A DNA stretch of 64,000 nt, taken from JAGOTP01 sp964598725 (lineage in GTDB: Bacteria; Patescibacteriota; Patescibacteriia; 2-12-FULL-60-25). The DNA lies in the NCBI GenBank assembly GCA_964598725.1, contig CAZRCW010000001.1, positions 620,001-684,000 of the forward strand. Direction: 5' to 3'. The notes under the pieces are model-generated. The model did not search any database and was not told the DNA's origin. It was given only the letters and a program-made list of their open reading frames with translations. The stretch's first letter is position 1. Each line of letters starts with the position of its first letter. This document shows positions 56,664 to 64,000 of this stretch, one piece after another. Both the position numbers and the translations under genes were made by a program.

Positions 56664-59015
56664 TTAGACCTGTGCAATATGTGGCTTGCCTTGCTTCACC
56701 TGGATCTTCCATTGCTTCTTCGAAGTCGACTTGAGAAGTGCCGTTGCGATCAAAGGCAGAATGTCTTTCTCGACAATGCGACGCGCGGCACGACCGCCTT
56801 CTTCTCGAATATTGGCTTTGTCGGTCAGCCAGTTGATAACTTCTTGCGAGATCTTGTAATTGATCTCGTGTGATTCACGAGCGCGATCGAAGATCGATTG
56901 GGTTTCACGACGGACTAACGATTCAACCGATTCTTTATTGAGTGGATTGAAGACGATGACACGATCGAAGCGATTCAAGAGCTCTGGACGGAACCGCTCC
57001 TTCAGTTGTTCCTGGACACGAGCTTCGAAGTTGCTGGCTTCTGTTGCGTCACCGAAACCGAGTGAGCCGCGCTTCAATAGATCGGCGCCAACGTTTCCGG
57101 TCACAACGACGTAAGCATTGCGAAGCGAAACGCTCTTGCCCGTCCCATCGGTTAGCTGACCTTCTTCCAAGATCTGTAAGAGAAGATGTTGGACGTCTGG
57201 GTGGGCTTTTTCGAATTCATCCAGCAATAAGACGCTGTTTGGACGCTTACGAAGCGTATCGGTCAACCGGTTCTGTTCACGGTACCCGACGTAGCCAGCA
57301 GGGGAGCCGAGCAGCTTCGAGACGGTGTGCGCTTCGGCAAACTCAGACATATCTAAACGATGAAGAGCATCTTCACGGCCAAAGAGCTCCTTGGCTAACA
57401 CACGCGCTAATTCGGTTTTGCCAACACCGGATGGACCGACGAACAGGAAGCTGGCTTTTGGACGGCGTGGATCAGACAAGCCGAGTCGCGCGCGTTGTAC
57501 GGCTTCGGCAACGGCTTGAACAGCTTTCTCTTGTCCAAGAATCACGTCTTTCAAGCGTCCTTCCAACCCACGAAGGGCCTCTTTTTCTGCCAATAAGATA
57601 GAAGTGAGAGGAACACGGGACAAACGAGCGACGACGGCAGCAATATCCGAAGCCTGAACGATCGTCGGGGCCGTTTTCTTTTTGGTACCGACCTTCTTCG
57701 GCTTTGTTCCTTCTACTGGACGATTGTTCACGTGCGCCGCCGCTTCATCCAACAAGTCGATCGCCTTATCCGGGAAGAAACGATCGGTTAAGTAGCGCTC
57801 GCCTAAACGGACAGCCGCATCTAACGCCTCAGCACTGTAGGTTACGTTGTGGTGCTTCTCGTAGCGATCTTTCAAACCGTTCAAGATCTGACGGGTGGCT
57901 TCACGGCTTGGTTCTGGAACATCGACCGGCTGGTAGCGACGTTCAAGGGCCGCGTCTGGTTCGATGAACTTCTTATATTCGTTCCAGGTCGTCGCACCGA
58001 TACAGCGGACTTCGCCACGGGCCAGCGCTGGTTTCAGCATGTTGGCGGCATCCATCGAGCCTGAAGTTGAGCCCGCCCCGACGATCGTATGGATCTCATC
58101 GATGAAGAGAATCACGCTTGGATCTTCTTTGGCCTCATCAATCAGCTGCTTCAAGCGGGCTTCGAATTCACCACGGTACATGGTACCCGCGATGAGCAGA
58201 GCAAGATCAATCGCAAATAAGCGCTTACCTTTGAGTCCTGAAGGAACATCGCCTTTTGCTAAGAGTTTAGCCAGCCCTTCTGCAATCGCCGTTTTTCCAA
58301 CACCTGGTTCACCAAGGAGGATTGGGTTGTTCTTGGTACGACGGCAGAGAATTTCGATGACACGCTGAATTTCGGGTTCACGACCGATGACTGGATCGAG
58401 TGCTTCGGCAAACTTCGGATCGGATAACTCACGAGCGAAGATTTCAAGCGCCTTTGGCTTCTTCTCTTTCGCACGATGGGTATGACCTTCGACTTCGTCG
58501 CCAACAGCTTCTTCCTGATCCGGTTCTTGGTCGAGGCGTTTTGCAACATCAGGAAAACGCGAGGTCGACTTCAAGACGTTTACCACCTGGCCACGTAGCA
58601 CGATCGGGCTGATGTTGTAGGTCCGGAAAAAAGTCCCAAGGCTTTCGATCGGGAGATCGAGTAAGGCGAACAAGAGATGCTCGGTACCAATGTATTTGTG
58701 TTCGTGAAAATGTGCCGTCAAAACGCTTTTCTCAAGGATATGCTTCACGTCCTGTGACAGGTCGAGCAAGAGCGCGGAGCCAGCCTTCTCCGAAGCGGCA
58801 TTTTTCCCTTTGAAATGCTGCTCTGCTTGTTCACGGGTGACACCAGCCTTCGCTAAGAGTTCGCCGCCAATACAACCGCGTTCCTGAAGGAGGCCGATGA
58901 GCAAGTCACCGGCTTCGAGCGTTCCACGGCCTTGCTGCAACGCAAAGGATAGGGACTTCTGGAGAACTTCCTTGAGATGGTTGGTGAAGCGAGTGATGAG
59001 TTCAGCTTGGAACAT
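56664..59015 (-). CDS. clpC: ClpC/ClpA-type AAA+ unfoldase
   Basis: Hexameric unfoldase that feeds ClpP or remodels aggregates. The 783-residue protein has a double Clp N-domain (about 5-150), D1 with LLGEPGVGKTAIAEGLA and IHTIVGAGSTSGSMDAA, a very short linker where ClpB would have its long middle coiled coil, and D2 with FVGPSGVGKTELARVL and LLLDEFEKAHPDV. The short linker argues for a protease-linked Clp rather than ClpB. It is in a minus-strand group with htpX (3 bp upstream) and lemA, a membrane and protein quality-control set. Confidence 0.93.
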   Translation of the reverse strand: MFQAELITRFTNHLKEVLQKSLSFALQQGRGTLEAGDLLIGLLQERGCIGGELLAKAGVTREQAEQHFKGKNAASEKAGSALLLDLSQDVKHILEKSVLTAHFHEHKYIGTEHLLFALLDLPIESLGTFFRTYNISPIVLRGQVVNVLKSTSRFPDVAKRLDQEPDQEEAVGDEVEGHTHRAKEKKPKALEIFARELSDPKFAEALDPVIGREPEIQRVIEILCRRTKNNPILLGEPGVGKTAIAEGLAKLLAKGDVPSGLKGKRLFAIDLALLIAGTMYRGEFEARLKQLIDEAKEDPSVILFIDEIHTIVGAGSTSGSMDAANMLKPALARGEVRCIGATTWNEYKKFIEPDAALERRYQPVDVPEPSREATRQILNGLKDRYEKHHNVTYSAEALDAAVRLGERYLTDRFFPDKAIDLLDEAAAHVNNRPVEGTKPKKVGTKKKTAPTIVQASDIAAVVARLSRVPLTSILLAEKEALRGLEGRLKDVILGQEKAVQAVAEAVQRARLGLSDPRRPKASFLFVGPSGVGKTELARVLAKELFGREDALHRLDMSEFAEAHTVSKLLGSPAGYVGYREQNRLTDTLRKRPNSVLLLDEFEKAHPDVQHLLLQILEEGQLTDGTGKSVSLRNAYVVVTGNVGADLLKRGSLGFGDATEASNFEARVQEQLKERFRPELLNRFDRVIVFNPLNKESVESLVRRETQSIFDRARESHEINYKISQEVINWLTDKANIREEGGRAARRIVEKDILPLIATALLKSTSKKQWKIQVKQGKPHIAQV

Positions 59016-59018
59016 AGG

Positions 59019-59927
59019 CTAGGTGAGGTTGGAACGAAGGCGTTTGATCCGTTCCTCAATCGGTGGATGGGTTGAGAAGAGGCTACCGAGTTTCTGTCGG
59101 AGCGAGGGCGAAGACCCTTTCGGGTCGGCGATCCAGAGGTGGTTGGTTGCGGCTGAAGAGCGGGTGATCGGCGTGGCCGAGCTCTGAATTTTTTCCAAAG
59201 CTTTGGCTAAGCCTTCTGGGTAGCGCGTGAGGAGTGATCCGCTGGCATCAGCCAGGTATTCGCGCTGACGGCTGATCGCGAGCTGGATCAGCTGACCGAT
59301 GAGCGGGGATAGGATGATGAAGACGAAGCCAGCAATCATCATGACTTGGCCAAGACCCCCGTTATCGCTACGGTCACGGCCTTTACGTCCAAAGAGCGCA
59401 TTTCGGAACATCCAATCGCCGAAGAGGCTGAGAACACCGACCAGCACCGCGGCGAGAAGCATGATCTTTGTGTCTTCATTTTTTACGTGGGAGAGCTCGT
59501 GCGCGATGACGCCTTCGAGCTCCTCGTTCTCCAGGGCTTGGACAATACCCGTCGTGAGGGCGATCGAGGCATGCTTTGGATCGCGACCAGTCGCAAAAGC
59601 ATTCAAGGCAGGATCATTAATCAGATAGACGCGTGGCATCGGCTGGCCGGACGCAATCGATAGATTTTCAACGAGGTTCCAGAGGTAGCTGTTCTGTTCC
59701 CGGGTCTTAATTTCACTTGCTCCGGTAGAAGCTAGGACGATCTTGTCACCCACGAACCAGCTGAACAGGGCATAGCCAATTGAGATTACTAAAGCGAAAA
59801 CGAGACCGGCCGAGCCGATATCGTTGACGTACCCATAAACATAGCCCGCTGCGGCGCAGATGCCAATGAACAGGGCGATGAGTAGGGTGCTCTTTCTTCG
59901 ATTGGAAGCGATCTGGTTGTACATCAA
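59019..59927 (-). CDS. htpX: Membrane zinc metallopeptidase HtpX
   Basis: A 302-residue M48 peptidase that degrades damaged membrane proteins. It has two N-terminal membrane helices (about 14-32 and 37-57), the catalytic VIAHELSHVKNEDTKI (HELSH), two more membrane helices, and the third zinc ligand in QREYLADASGSLLTRYPEGLAKALEKI. All are typical. A second ATG directly follows the first (MM). It lies 22 bp after lemA, a pairing common in bacteria. Confidence 0.95.
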   Translation of the reverse strand: MMYNQIASNRRKSTLLIALFIGICAAAGYVYGYVNDIGSAGLVFALVISIGYALFSWFVGDKIVLASTGASEIKTREQNSYLWNLVENLSIASGQPMPRVYLINDPALNAFATGRDPKHASIALTTGIVQALENEELEGVIAHELSHVKNEDTKIMLLAAVLVGVLSLFGDWMFRNALFGRKGRDRSDNGGLGQVMMIAGFVFIILSPLIGQLIQLAISRQREYLADASGSLLTRYPEGLAKALEKIQSSATPITRSSAATNHLWIADPKGSSPSLRQKLGSLFSTHPPIEERIKRLRSNLT

Positions 59928-59949
59928 TCAATGAGACGCGGGCTAAGGG

Positions 59950-60501
59950 TTAAAACTGGACGGTTGGGTTGGTGCGTTCGGTCTCGTTTTCGAGCTCGAA
60001 GAAGTTGCGAGCTGAGAAACCAAGACGGCTGCCGATCATGTTGGTTGGGAAGACCTGAAGTCTGGTATTGAAGTCGCGGACCATACCGTTGTAGAAGCGG
60101 CGGGCGGCTTGGATTTTATTTTCTGTGTCGGACAACTCATCCTGAAGTTTGAGGAAGTTTTCGTTCGCCTTAAGCTCTGGGTAGGCTTCACTGACGGCGA
60201 ACAGGGTCTTCAACGTCCCGGTCAATGTGTTCTCAGCCTGTTCACGTTCGGCCGGGGTTTTGGCTCCCATGGCAGCGCTGCGAGCGGCGGAGACGTTTTC
60301 GAAGACCTTGGACTCGTGGGCGGCGTAGCCTTTTACGGTGTTCACCAAGTTTGGGATCAGGTCGTAGCGGCGCTTGAGCTGTACATCAATATCTGACCAA
60401 CCTTCATCTACCTGGTTACGGAGACGAATAAGGCCATTGTAGGCGGTCATGACCCAAAGACCGACCAAGACGATCACACCGAGAAGAATCCAAAGAATCA
60501 T
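59950..60501 (-). CDS. lemA: LemA family protein
   Basis: A 183-residue protein from ATG 60501. One N-terminal membrane segment is followed by the LemA signature YNGLIRLRNQVDEGWSDIDVQLKRRYDLIPNLVNTV and FNTRLQVFPTNMIG near the end. LemA proteins are membrane coiled-coil proteins often encoded with HtpX; their molecular role is unsettled. The in-frame ATG at 60594 lies within the divergent gene and is not used. No promoter with a close -10 is obvious. Confidence 0.94.
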   Translation of the reverse strand: MILWILLGVIVLVGLWVMTAYNGLIRLRNQVDEGWSDIDVQLKRRYDLIPNLVNTVKGYAAHESKVFENVSAARSAAMGAKTPAEREQAENTLTGTLKTLFAVSEAYPELKANENFLKLQDELSDTENKIQAARRFYNGMVRDFNTRLQVFPTNMIGSRLGFSARNFFELENETERTNPTVQF

Positions 60502-60578
60502 AGGAGAAGAGGAGGGGAATGGGGATTGATTTGACGTAGGGTTGATCGTGAAGCGATCTACCCGCATCATACCTATAT

Positions 60579-62036
60579 ATGGCCCTTCCGTCATCTCCTT
60601 TTAAGTCCTACGACATCCGTGGGTTGGTTGGTTCAGAGATCACCCCTCACTTCGCTCAAAACTTAGCCTGCGCCCTGGTTGAGATCTTGACCCCAAAGAC
60701 CGCCTTAGTCGGCTTTGATATGCGGGAGTCTTCCCCGGAGTTGGCTGAGTCCTTGATTCAGGTTCTTCGGGCGAAAGGGGTCGACTGTATCGATATTGGG
60801 CTTTGTACAACAACGGTGTTCTATCATGCAATGACGACGCGTCCGGACATAGAGATGGGGGTGATGATCACCGCATCTCATAATCCGGCGGAGTATAATG
60901 GCTTCAAATTGTGCCGTAAACAAGCGGTTCCAATCGGTTTTGGGTCTGGCATGGAGGCGATTCGGGAGGCGTTCGTAAATAATGAACAATCAAATAGTTC
61001 ATTTATCACCTCGGTTGAGCTGGGTGAGGTATCGCCGGTCGGAAGCTATGAGAAGGTAGACGGTGCCCCCGAGGCTTACATTGCCACAGTCATCGATCGG
61101 TTACCGGACCATGGCCAGTCGCTCAAGTCCCTGGCACCCGATTCCCTGAAGCTCGTCATCGACGCCGGGAATGGAATGGCGGGTCTGACGCTGCCGCTCC
61201 TGTGTCGGGCCTTACCGGCGTTGAAGGTCGTTCCTCTCTACTGGGAACTGGATGGGACCTTCCCGAATCATGAAGCGAACCCATTACATACGGCGACCCT
61301 CAAGGTCCTTCAAGACCGAGTTCAGACCGAGGGGGCAGTCGCAGGCTTTGCCTTTGATGGAGACGGTGATCGAGTAGGGGCCGTTGATGAGCAGGGAACG
61401 ATCGTGACCGGGGATATGTTGACGGCGCTCTTGGCAGAGCAGCTCTTGCCGACCAATCAAGGCGCTCTGGTTTTTTACGATCTGCGCTGTTCGTGGTCGG
61501 TGCCAGAAGCCATCAAAGAAGCGGCTGGGCGAGCGGAGCTGTGTCGCGTCGGTCACGCCCATATTAAAAAGCAAATGCGAGAACAGAACGCGTTATTCGC
61601 AGGGGAGCTTGCCATGCACTTTTATTTCGCTCCATTTGGAAACTGTGAAGCCAGTGAATATGCGATGCTCCTCTTACTAGAAGCCTTGGTGAAAACCTCT
61701 CAACCCTTCTCTGCACTTTGGAAACCACTCCAGCGATACCATCACTCAGGAGAGAAGAATTATCGCTTGGACGAAGCAGCGAGTAGTGTCTTGGAGCGCA
61801 TTCAGTCACTCTACGAAAAACAGGCGACAGCGGTCAGTCAGATTGATGGTCTTCGCTATGAGTTCCGAGACGAGGCGCAGCCAGAGGCAGACTGGTGGTT
61901 CAGTGCGCGCGCTTCGAATACCGAGCCGTTGGTTCGTCTGAATGTAGAAGCGCGTACACCAGACGTGCTTAAACACAGGCTCGCGGAAGTTGAATGTGTT
62001 ATTATAGGGGCCAATGGCCCAGCCCTTTCGACTTAG
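60579..62036 (+). CDS. Phosphomannomutase/phosphoglucomutase
   Basis: Converts mannose- or glucose-6-phosphate to the 1-phosphate for sugar nucleotide and envelope synthesis. The 485-residue protein has the four-domain alpha-phosphohexomutase features: SYDIRGLVG, the phosphoserine loop ITASHNPAEYNG, metal-binding FDGDGDRVG, sugar-binding GELAMHFYF (normally GExSGH) and phosphate-binding RASNTEPLVRLN. The changed GELAM form of the sugar loop is noted; activity is still likely. The 3' end overlaps the next gene by 23 bp. Confidence 0.94.
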   Translation: MALPSSPFKSYDIRGLVGSEITPHFAQNLACALVEILTPKTALVGFDMRESSPELAESLIQVLRAKGVDCIDIGLCTTTVFYHAMTTRPDIEMGVMITASHNPAEYNGFKLCRKQAVPIGFGSGMEAIREAFVNNEQSNSSFITSVELGEVSPVGSYEKVDGAPEAYIATVIDRLPDHGQSLKSLAPDSLKLVIDAGNGMAGLTLPLLCRALPALKVVPLYWELDGTFPNHEANPLHTATLKVLQDRVQTEGAVAGFAFDGDGDRVGAVDEQGTIVTGDMLTALLAEQLLPTNQGALVFYDLRCSWSVPEAIKEAAGRAELCRVGHAHIKKQMREQNALFAGELAMHFYFAPFGNCEASEYAMLLLLEALVKTSQPFSALWKPLQRYHHSGEKNYRLDEAASSVLERIQSLYEKQATAVSQIDGLRYEFRDEAQPEADWWFSARASNTEPLVRLNVEARTPDVLKHRLAEVECVIIGANGPALST

Positions 62037-63816
62037 CGCCACGGCGAAACTCGCCCGACCGACCTACCGTCCCAAAGAAACGGTTGCCCCCTTTTCGTTT
62101 CGGATGCGCGTCGTTCAAGTGGGCTGTATTTTATTGACTCTGGTGTTGGTCGGGCGCTTCTTTCAACTTCAGGTAATGGAACATGCGGTCTATCAACTGC
62201 TCGCTTCCGATCAACACGACATGAAGGCGTCGCTCGAACCAAGTCGTGGGACAATTTACGTACGTGATCAGTGGGATCAAAAACTCTATCCAATCGCCAA
62301 AGATCGACCGGCGTGGAACCTATTCGCCGCTCCCCGAGAAATGAAAGACAAGGCGGTGGTAGCTGAAAAGGTCGGTGTTCTCTTGAATCAACCAAAAGAA
62401 GAACTGCTCGCTCGCTTTGTTGCCGCGAGTAGTTCGGCGTATCTGCCGCTTGCGAAGGACATTCCCTTTGAAAACGTCGAGAAGATCCGCGATGAGGGAA
62501 TCGCCGGTATCTGGGTCGCGCGTGGATCGGCACGTTTGTATCCCGAAACCGGCATGGGCGGACAGTTGATCGGCTTCACCGTGACCAACGATAAGAATAT
62601 GCGTGAAGGCAGGTATGGAATCGAAAGCTACGAGAATACCGAGCTGGCAGGTGTTCCGGGTATGATCGAGGGGGAGCGCGACGCCTTAGGTCGGCGCCTT
62701 GCCTTTGGTCAGGCGACCGTCCAGCCACCAAAGAATGGGGCAGATGTAGTCCTCACCATCGATCGCAGTATCCAGCAGTTCTTATGCCAGAAGATGCAGG
62801 AAGCAACGGAGCGTTACGAAGCTGACGGAGCGACCGGCATCATTCTGAACCCAGAGACAGGCGCGATTCTTGGGATGTGTTCCTATCCGAACTTCTTACC
62901 AAGCGAAGTGGGGAAAGTGAAAGATATTAGCGTGCTAAACAATCCGGCCACCTTCGGTCCCTATGAGCCTGGGTCCATCTTTAAGGCGTTTACGATGGCG
63001 GCGGGGATCGAATCAGGGAAGATCTCGCCGGAGACGGTGTATGTCGACAAAGGGGTTGAAGAGATTGATAACTTCAAGATTCGAAATTCGGACAAACTCG
63101 CTCATGGATCGCAGACCATGATCAAGGTCTTAGAGATGTCTTTGAATACGGGTACAATTTTTGTTCAACGTTTAGTTGGGCGTGAAAACTTCCAGTCGTA
63201 TGTGAAGCGCTTCGGCTTTGGAGTCAAAACAGGCGTGGAACTTCCGGCTGAAACGGCGGGGAATATCAGCAGCTTGGATCGGAAAGGTCAGATCTATGCC
63301 GCAACCGCTTCGTTCGGTCAGGGGATTACGACCACTCCGCTTCAGCTTGTGGCTGCCTATGCCGCCTTGGCTAACAATGGCACCCTCATGAAGCCTTACA
63401 TTGTGCAAGAAGTCATTCAGGATGGAGTAAGTACGAAGACTAAACCACAGCCGGTGCGCGAAGTGGTAAGTTCACGAACGGCTAGATTGGTCACTGGTAT
63501 GTTGGTGAATGTCGTCGAAAATGGCCATGGAAAAAGGGCTGGGGTACCCGGGTATTACGTAGCTGGAAAGACCGGTACTGCCCAGATTCCTGACCCGAAG
63601 AATGGAGGATACCTGCCACCGGAAGTTACCATCGGGTCGTTCGCAGGCTATGCGCCGGCTGATCATGCCAAATTTGCGATGCTGGTGAAGGTTGATCGCC
63701 CGAAGACAGTGGCCTTCGCCGAGTCTTCTGCCGCACCTATTTTTGGAGAGATCGCCCAGTTCCTGATGACATATTTCCATATCGAACCAGAACGTCCATT
63801 GCCGAGCGGCTCCTGA
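62014..63816 (+). CDS. Class B penicillin-binding protein (FtsI/PBP2-like transpeptidase)
   Basis: Peptidoglycan transpeptidase with one N-terminal membrane helix (about 33-50). The 600-residue protein has the dimerisation domain (PSRGTIYVRD, then AGVPGMIEGERD) and the transpeptidase motifs SIFK (SxxK, in YEPGSIFKAF), SLN (in MSLNTG) and KTGTAQ. The length and the lack of PASTA repeats fit FtsI or PBP2; its position before a Mur ligase favours a division/cell-wall cluster. Its ATG overlaps the phosphomannomutase gene end by 23 bp. Confidence 0.94.
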   Translation: MAQPFRLSATAKLARPTYRPKETVAPFSFRMRVVQVGCILLTLVLVGRFFQLQVMEHAVYQLLASDQHDMKASLEPSRGTIYVRDQWDQKLYPIAKDRPAWNLFAAPREMKDKAVVAEKVGVLLNQPKEELLARFVAASSSAYLPLAKDIPFENVEKIRDEGIAGIWVARGSARLYPETGMGGQLIGFTVTNDKNMREGRYGIESYENTELAGVPGMIEGERDALGRRLAFGQATVQPPKNGADVVLTIDRSIQQFLCQKMQEATERYEADGATGIILNPETGAILGMCSYPNFLPSEVGKVKDISVLNNPATFGPYEPGSIFKAFTMAAGIESGKISPETVYVDKGVEEIDNFKIRNSDKLAHGSQTMIKVLEMSLNTGTIFVQRLVGRENFQSYVKRFGFGVKTGVELPAETAGNISSLDRKGQIYAATASFGQGITTTPLQLVAAYAALANNGTLMKPYIVQEVIQDGVSTKTKPQPVREVVSSRTARLVTGMLVNVVENGHGKRAGVPGYYVAGKTGTAQIPDPKNGGYLPPEVTIGSFAGYAPADHAKFAMLVKVDRPKTVAFAESSAAPIFGEIAQFLMTYFHIEPERPLPSGS

Positions 63817-63835
63817 TTTTCTACTATAAAACCCT

Positions 63836-64000
63836 ATGAGCCTCCATACATCCCTTGAGCGCTGGTTGGGTCAACAGGCGAAAAAGGTGCTTCGTCGCGA
63901 ACGCCCGTTCGTGATTACGGTGAGTGGAGCGGTCGGGAAGACAACAACCAAACGAGCGATTGGAGCGATGTTAGACTGTCATGATCACAGCGCCCCATTT
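63836..64000 (+). CDS. Mur ligase, N-terminal fragment (cut by window edge)
   Basis: 55 residues from the ATG at 63836 to the window end. FVITVSGAVGKTTTKRAIGAML is the ATP-binding P-loop of Mur ligases (GxxGKTTT), found unusually close to the N-terminus. The UDP-binding domain of MurE/MurF would normally come before it, so this may be a short or atypical Mur ligase. Neighbours (transpeptidase gene 19 bp upstream) support a peptidoglycan role. Which Mur ligase it is cannot be decided from this fragment. Confidence 0.82.
   Translation, partial: MSLHTSLERWLGQQAKKVLRRERPFVITVSGAVGKTTTKRAIGAMLDCHDHSAPF

Overview
The window reads as a chromosome segment of a Patescibacteria (Candidate Phyla Radiation, CPR) bacterium of moderate GC, possibly near Uhrbacteria-like Parcubacteria (the lineage is inference). 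The evidence is a VirB-type membrane locus with a PrgI-like protein and a VirB4 in two pieces, exported proteins carrying a YYLGSDGRRYVFPNEKT-type motif or a Kazal-like CPDGS motif, and VirB2-pilin-like membrane pairs. TGA is used as an ordinary stop, so this is genetic code 11 and not the code-25 lineages. Many host-style genes have no Shine-Dalgarno sequence. Instead a -10 hexamer, often extended (TGn-TATACT), sits about 6-17 nt before the start codon, which points to leaderless or nearly leaderless mRNAs.

Layout. 1-5.8 kb (minus): topA (cut by the window edge), dprA, pth, der and a LytR-CpsA-Psr ligase. 5.8-16.4 kb (plus): a type IV secretion/pilus-like operon (VirB6-like, unknown repeat protein, PrgI, TraC-like VirB4 N-part, VirB4 ATPase, VirB8-like anchor protein) ending in comF. 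16.5-21.2 kb: a 1587-residue protein with an M48 metallopeptidase domain at the N-terminus and an AarF/UbiB-like kinase domain at the C-terminus. 21.2-27.1 kb (minus): a LysW amino-group-carrier cluster, lysW-lysX-lysY-lysZ, then lysJ and a class II amidotransferase, split by a plus-strand PP2C phosphatase gene. 27.2-32 kb: small accessory genes including a RelA/SpoT-domain protein. 32.3-36.8 kb: a CsoR-controlled copper operon with a visible palindromic operator inside its promoter. 36.9-45.7 kb: PAP2 phosphatase, two tRNA-Ser genes that share a ~90 bp upstream element, a metallo-beta-lactamase-fold protein, a PIN toxin pair, an XRE regulator, peroxiredoxin, a HelD/UvrD-like helicase, exported proteins and a tRNA-Arg(GCG). 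45.7-51.8 kb: recG, orphans and radA. 51.8-56.6 kb (minus): an 823-residue multidomain surface protein (VirB2-like membrane module, papain-like peptidase, alpha/beta hydrolase), a DsbA-like protein and an unknown membrane-tailed protein. 56.7-60.5 kb: clpC, htpX, lemA. 60.6-64 kb (plus): phosphomannomutase, a class B penicillin-binding protein and the start of a Mur ligase.

The most unusual pattern is a set of four GC-rich, high-GC3 gene cassettes at about 12.0-13.1, 23.1-24.1, 38.4-38.9 and 48.5-49.0 kb. They have sigma70-type -35/-10 promoters, 5' leaders of about 35-170 nt and, in two clear cases, good Shine-Dalgarno sites. This expression style differs from the neighbouring genes. Two of the four interrupt otherwise conserved operons.
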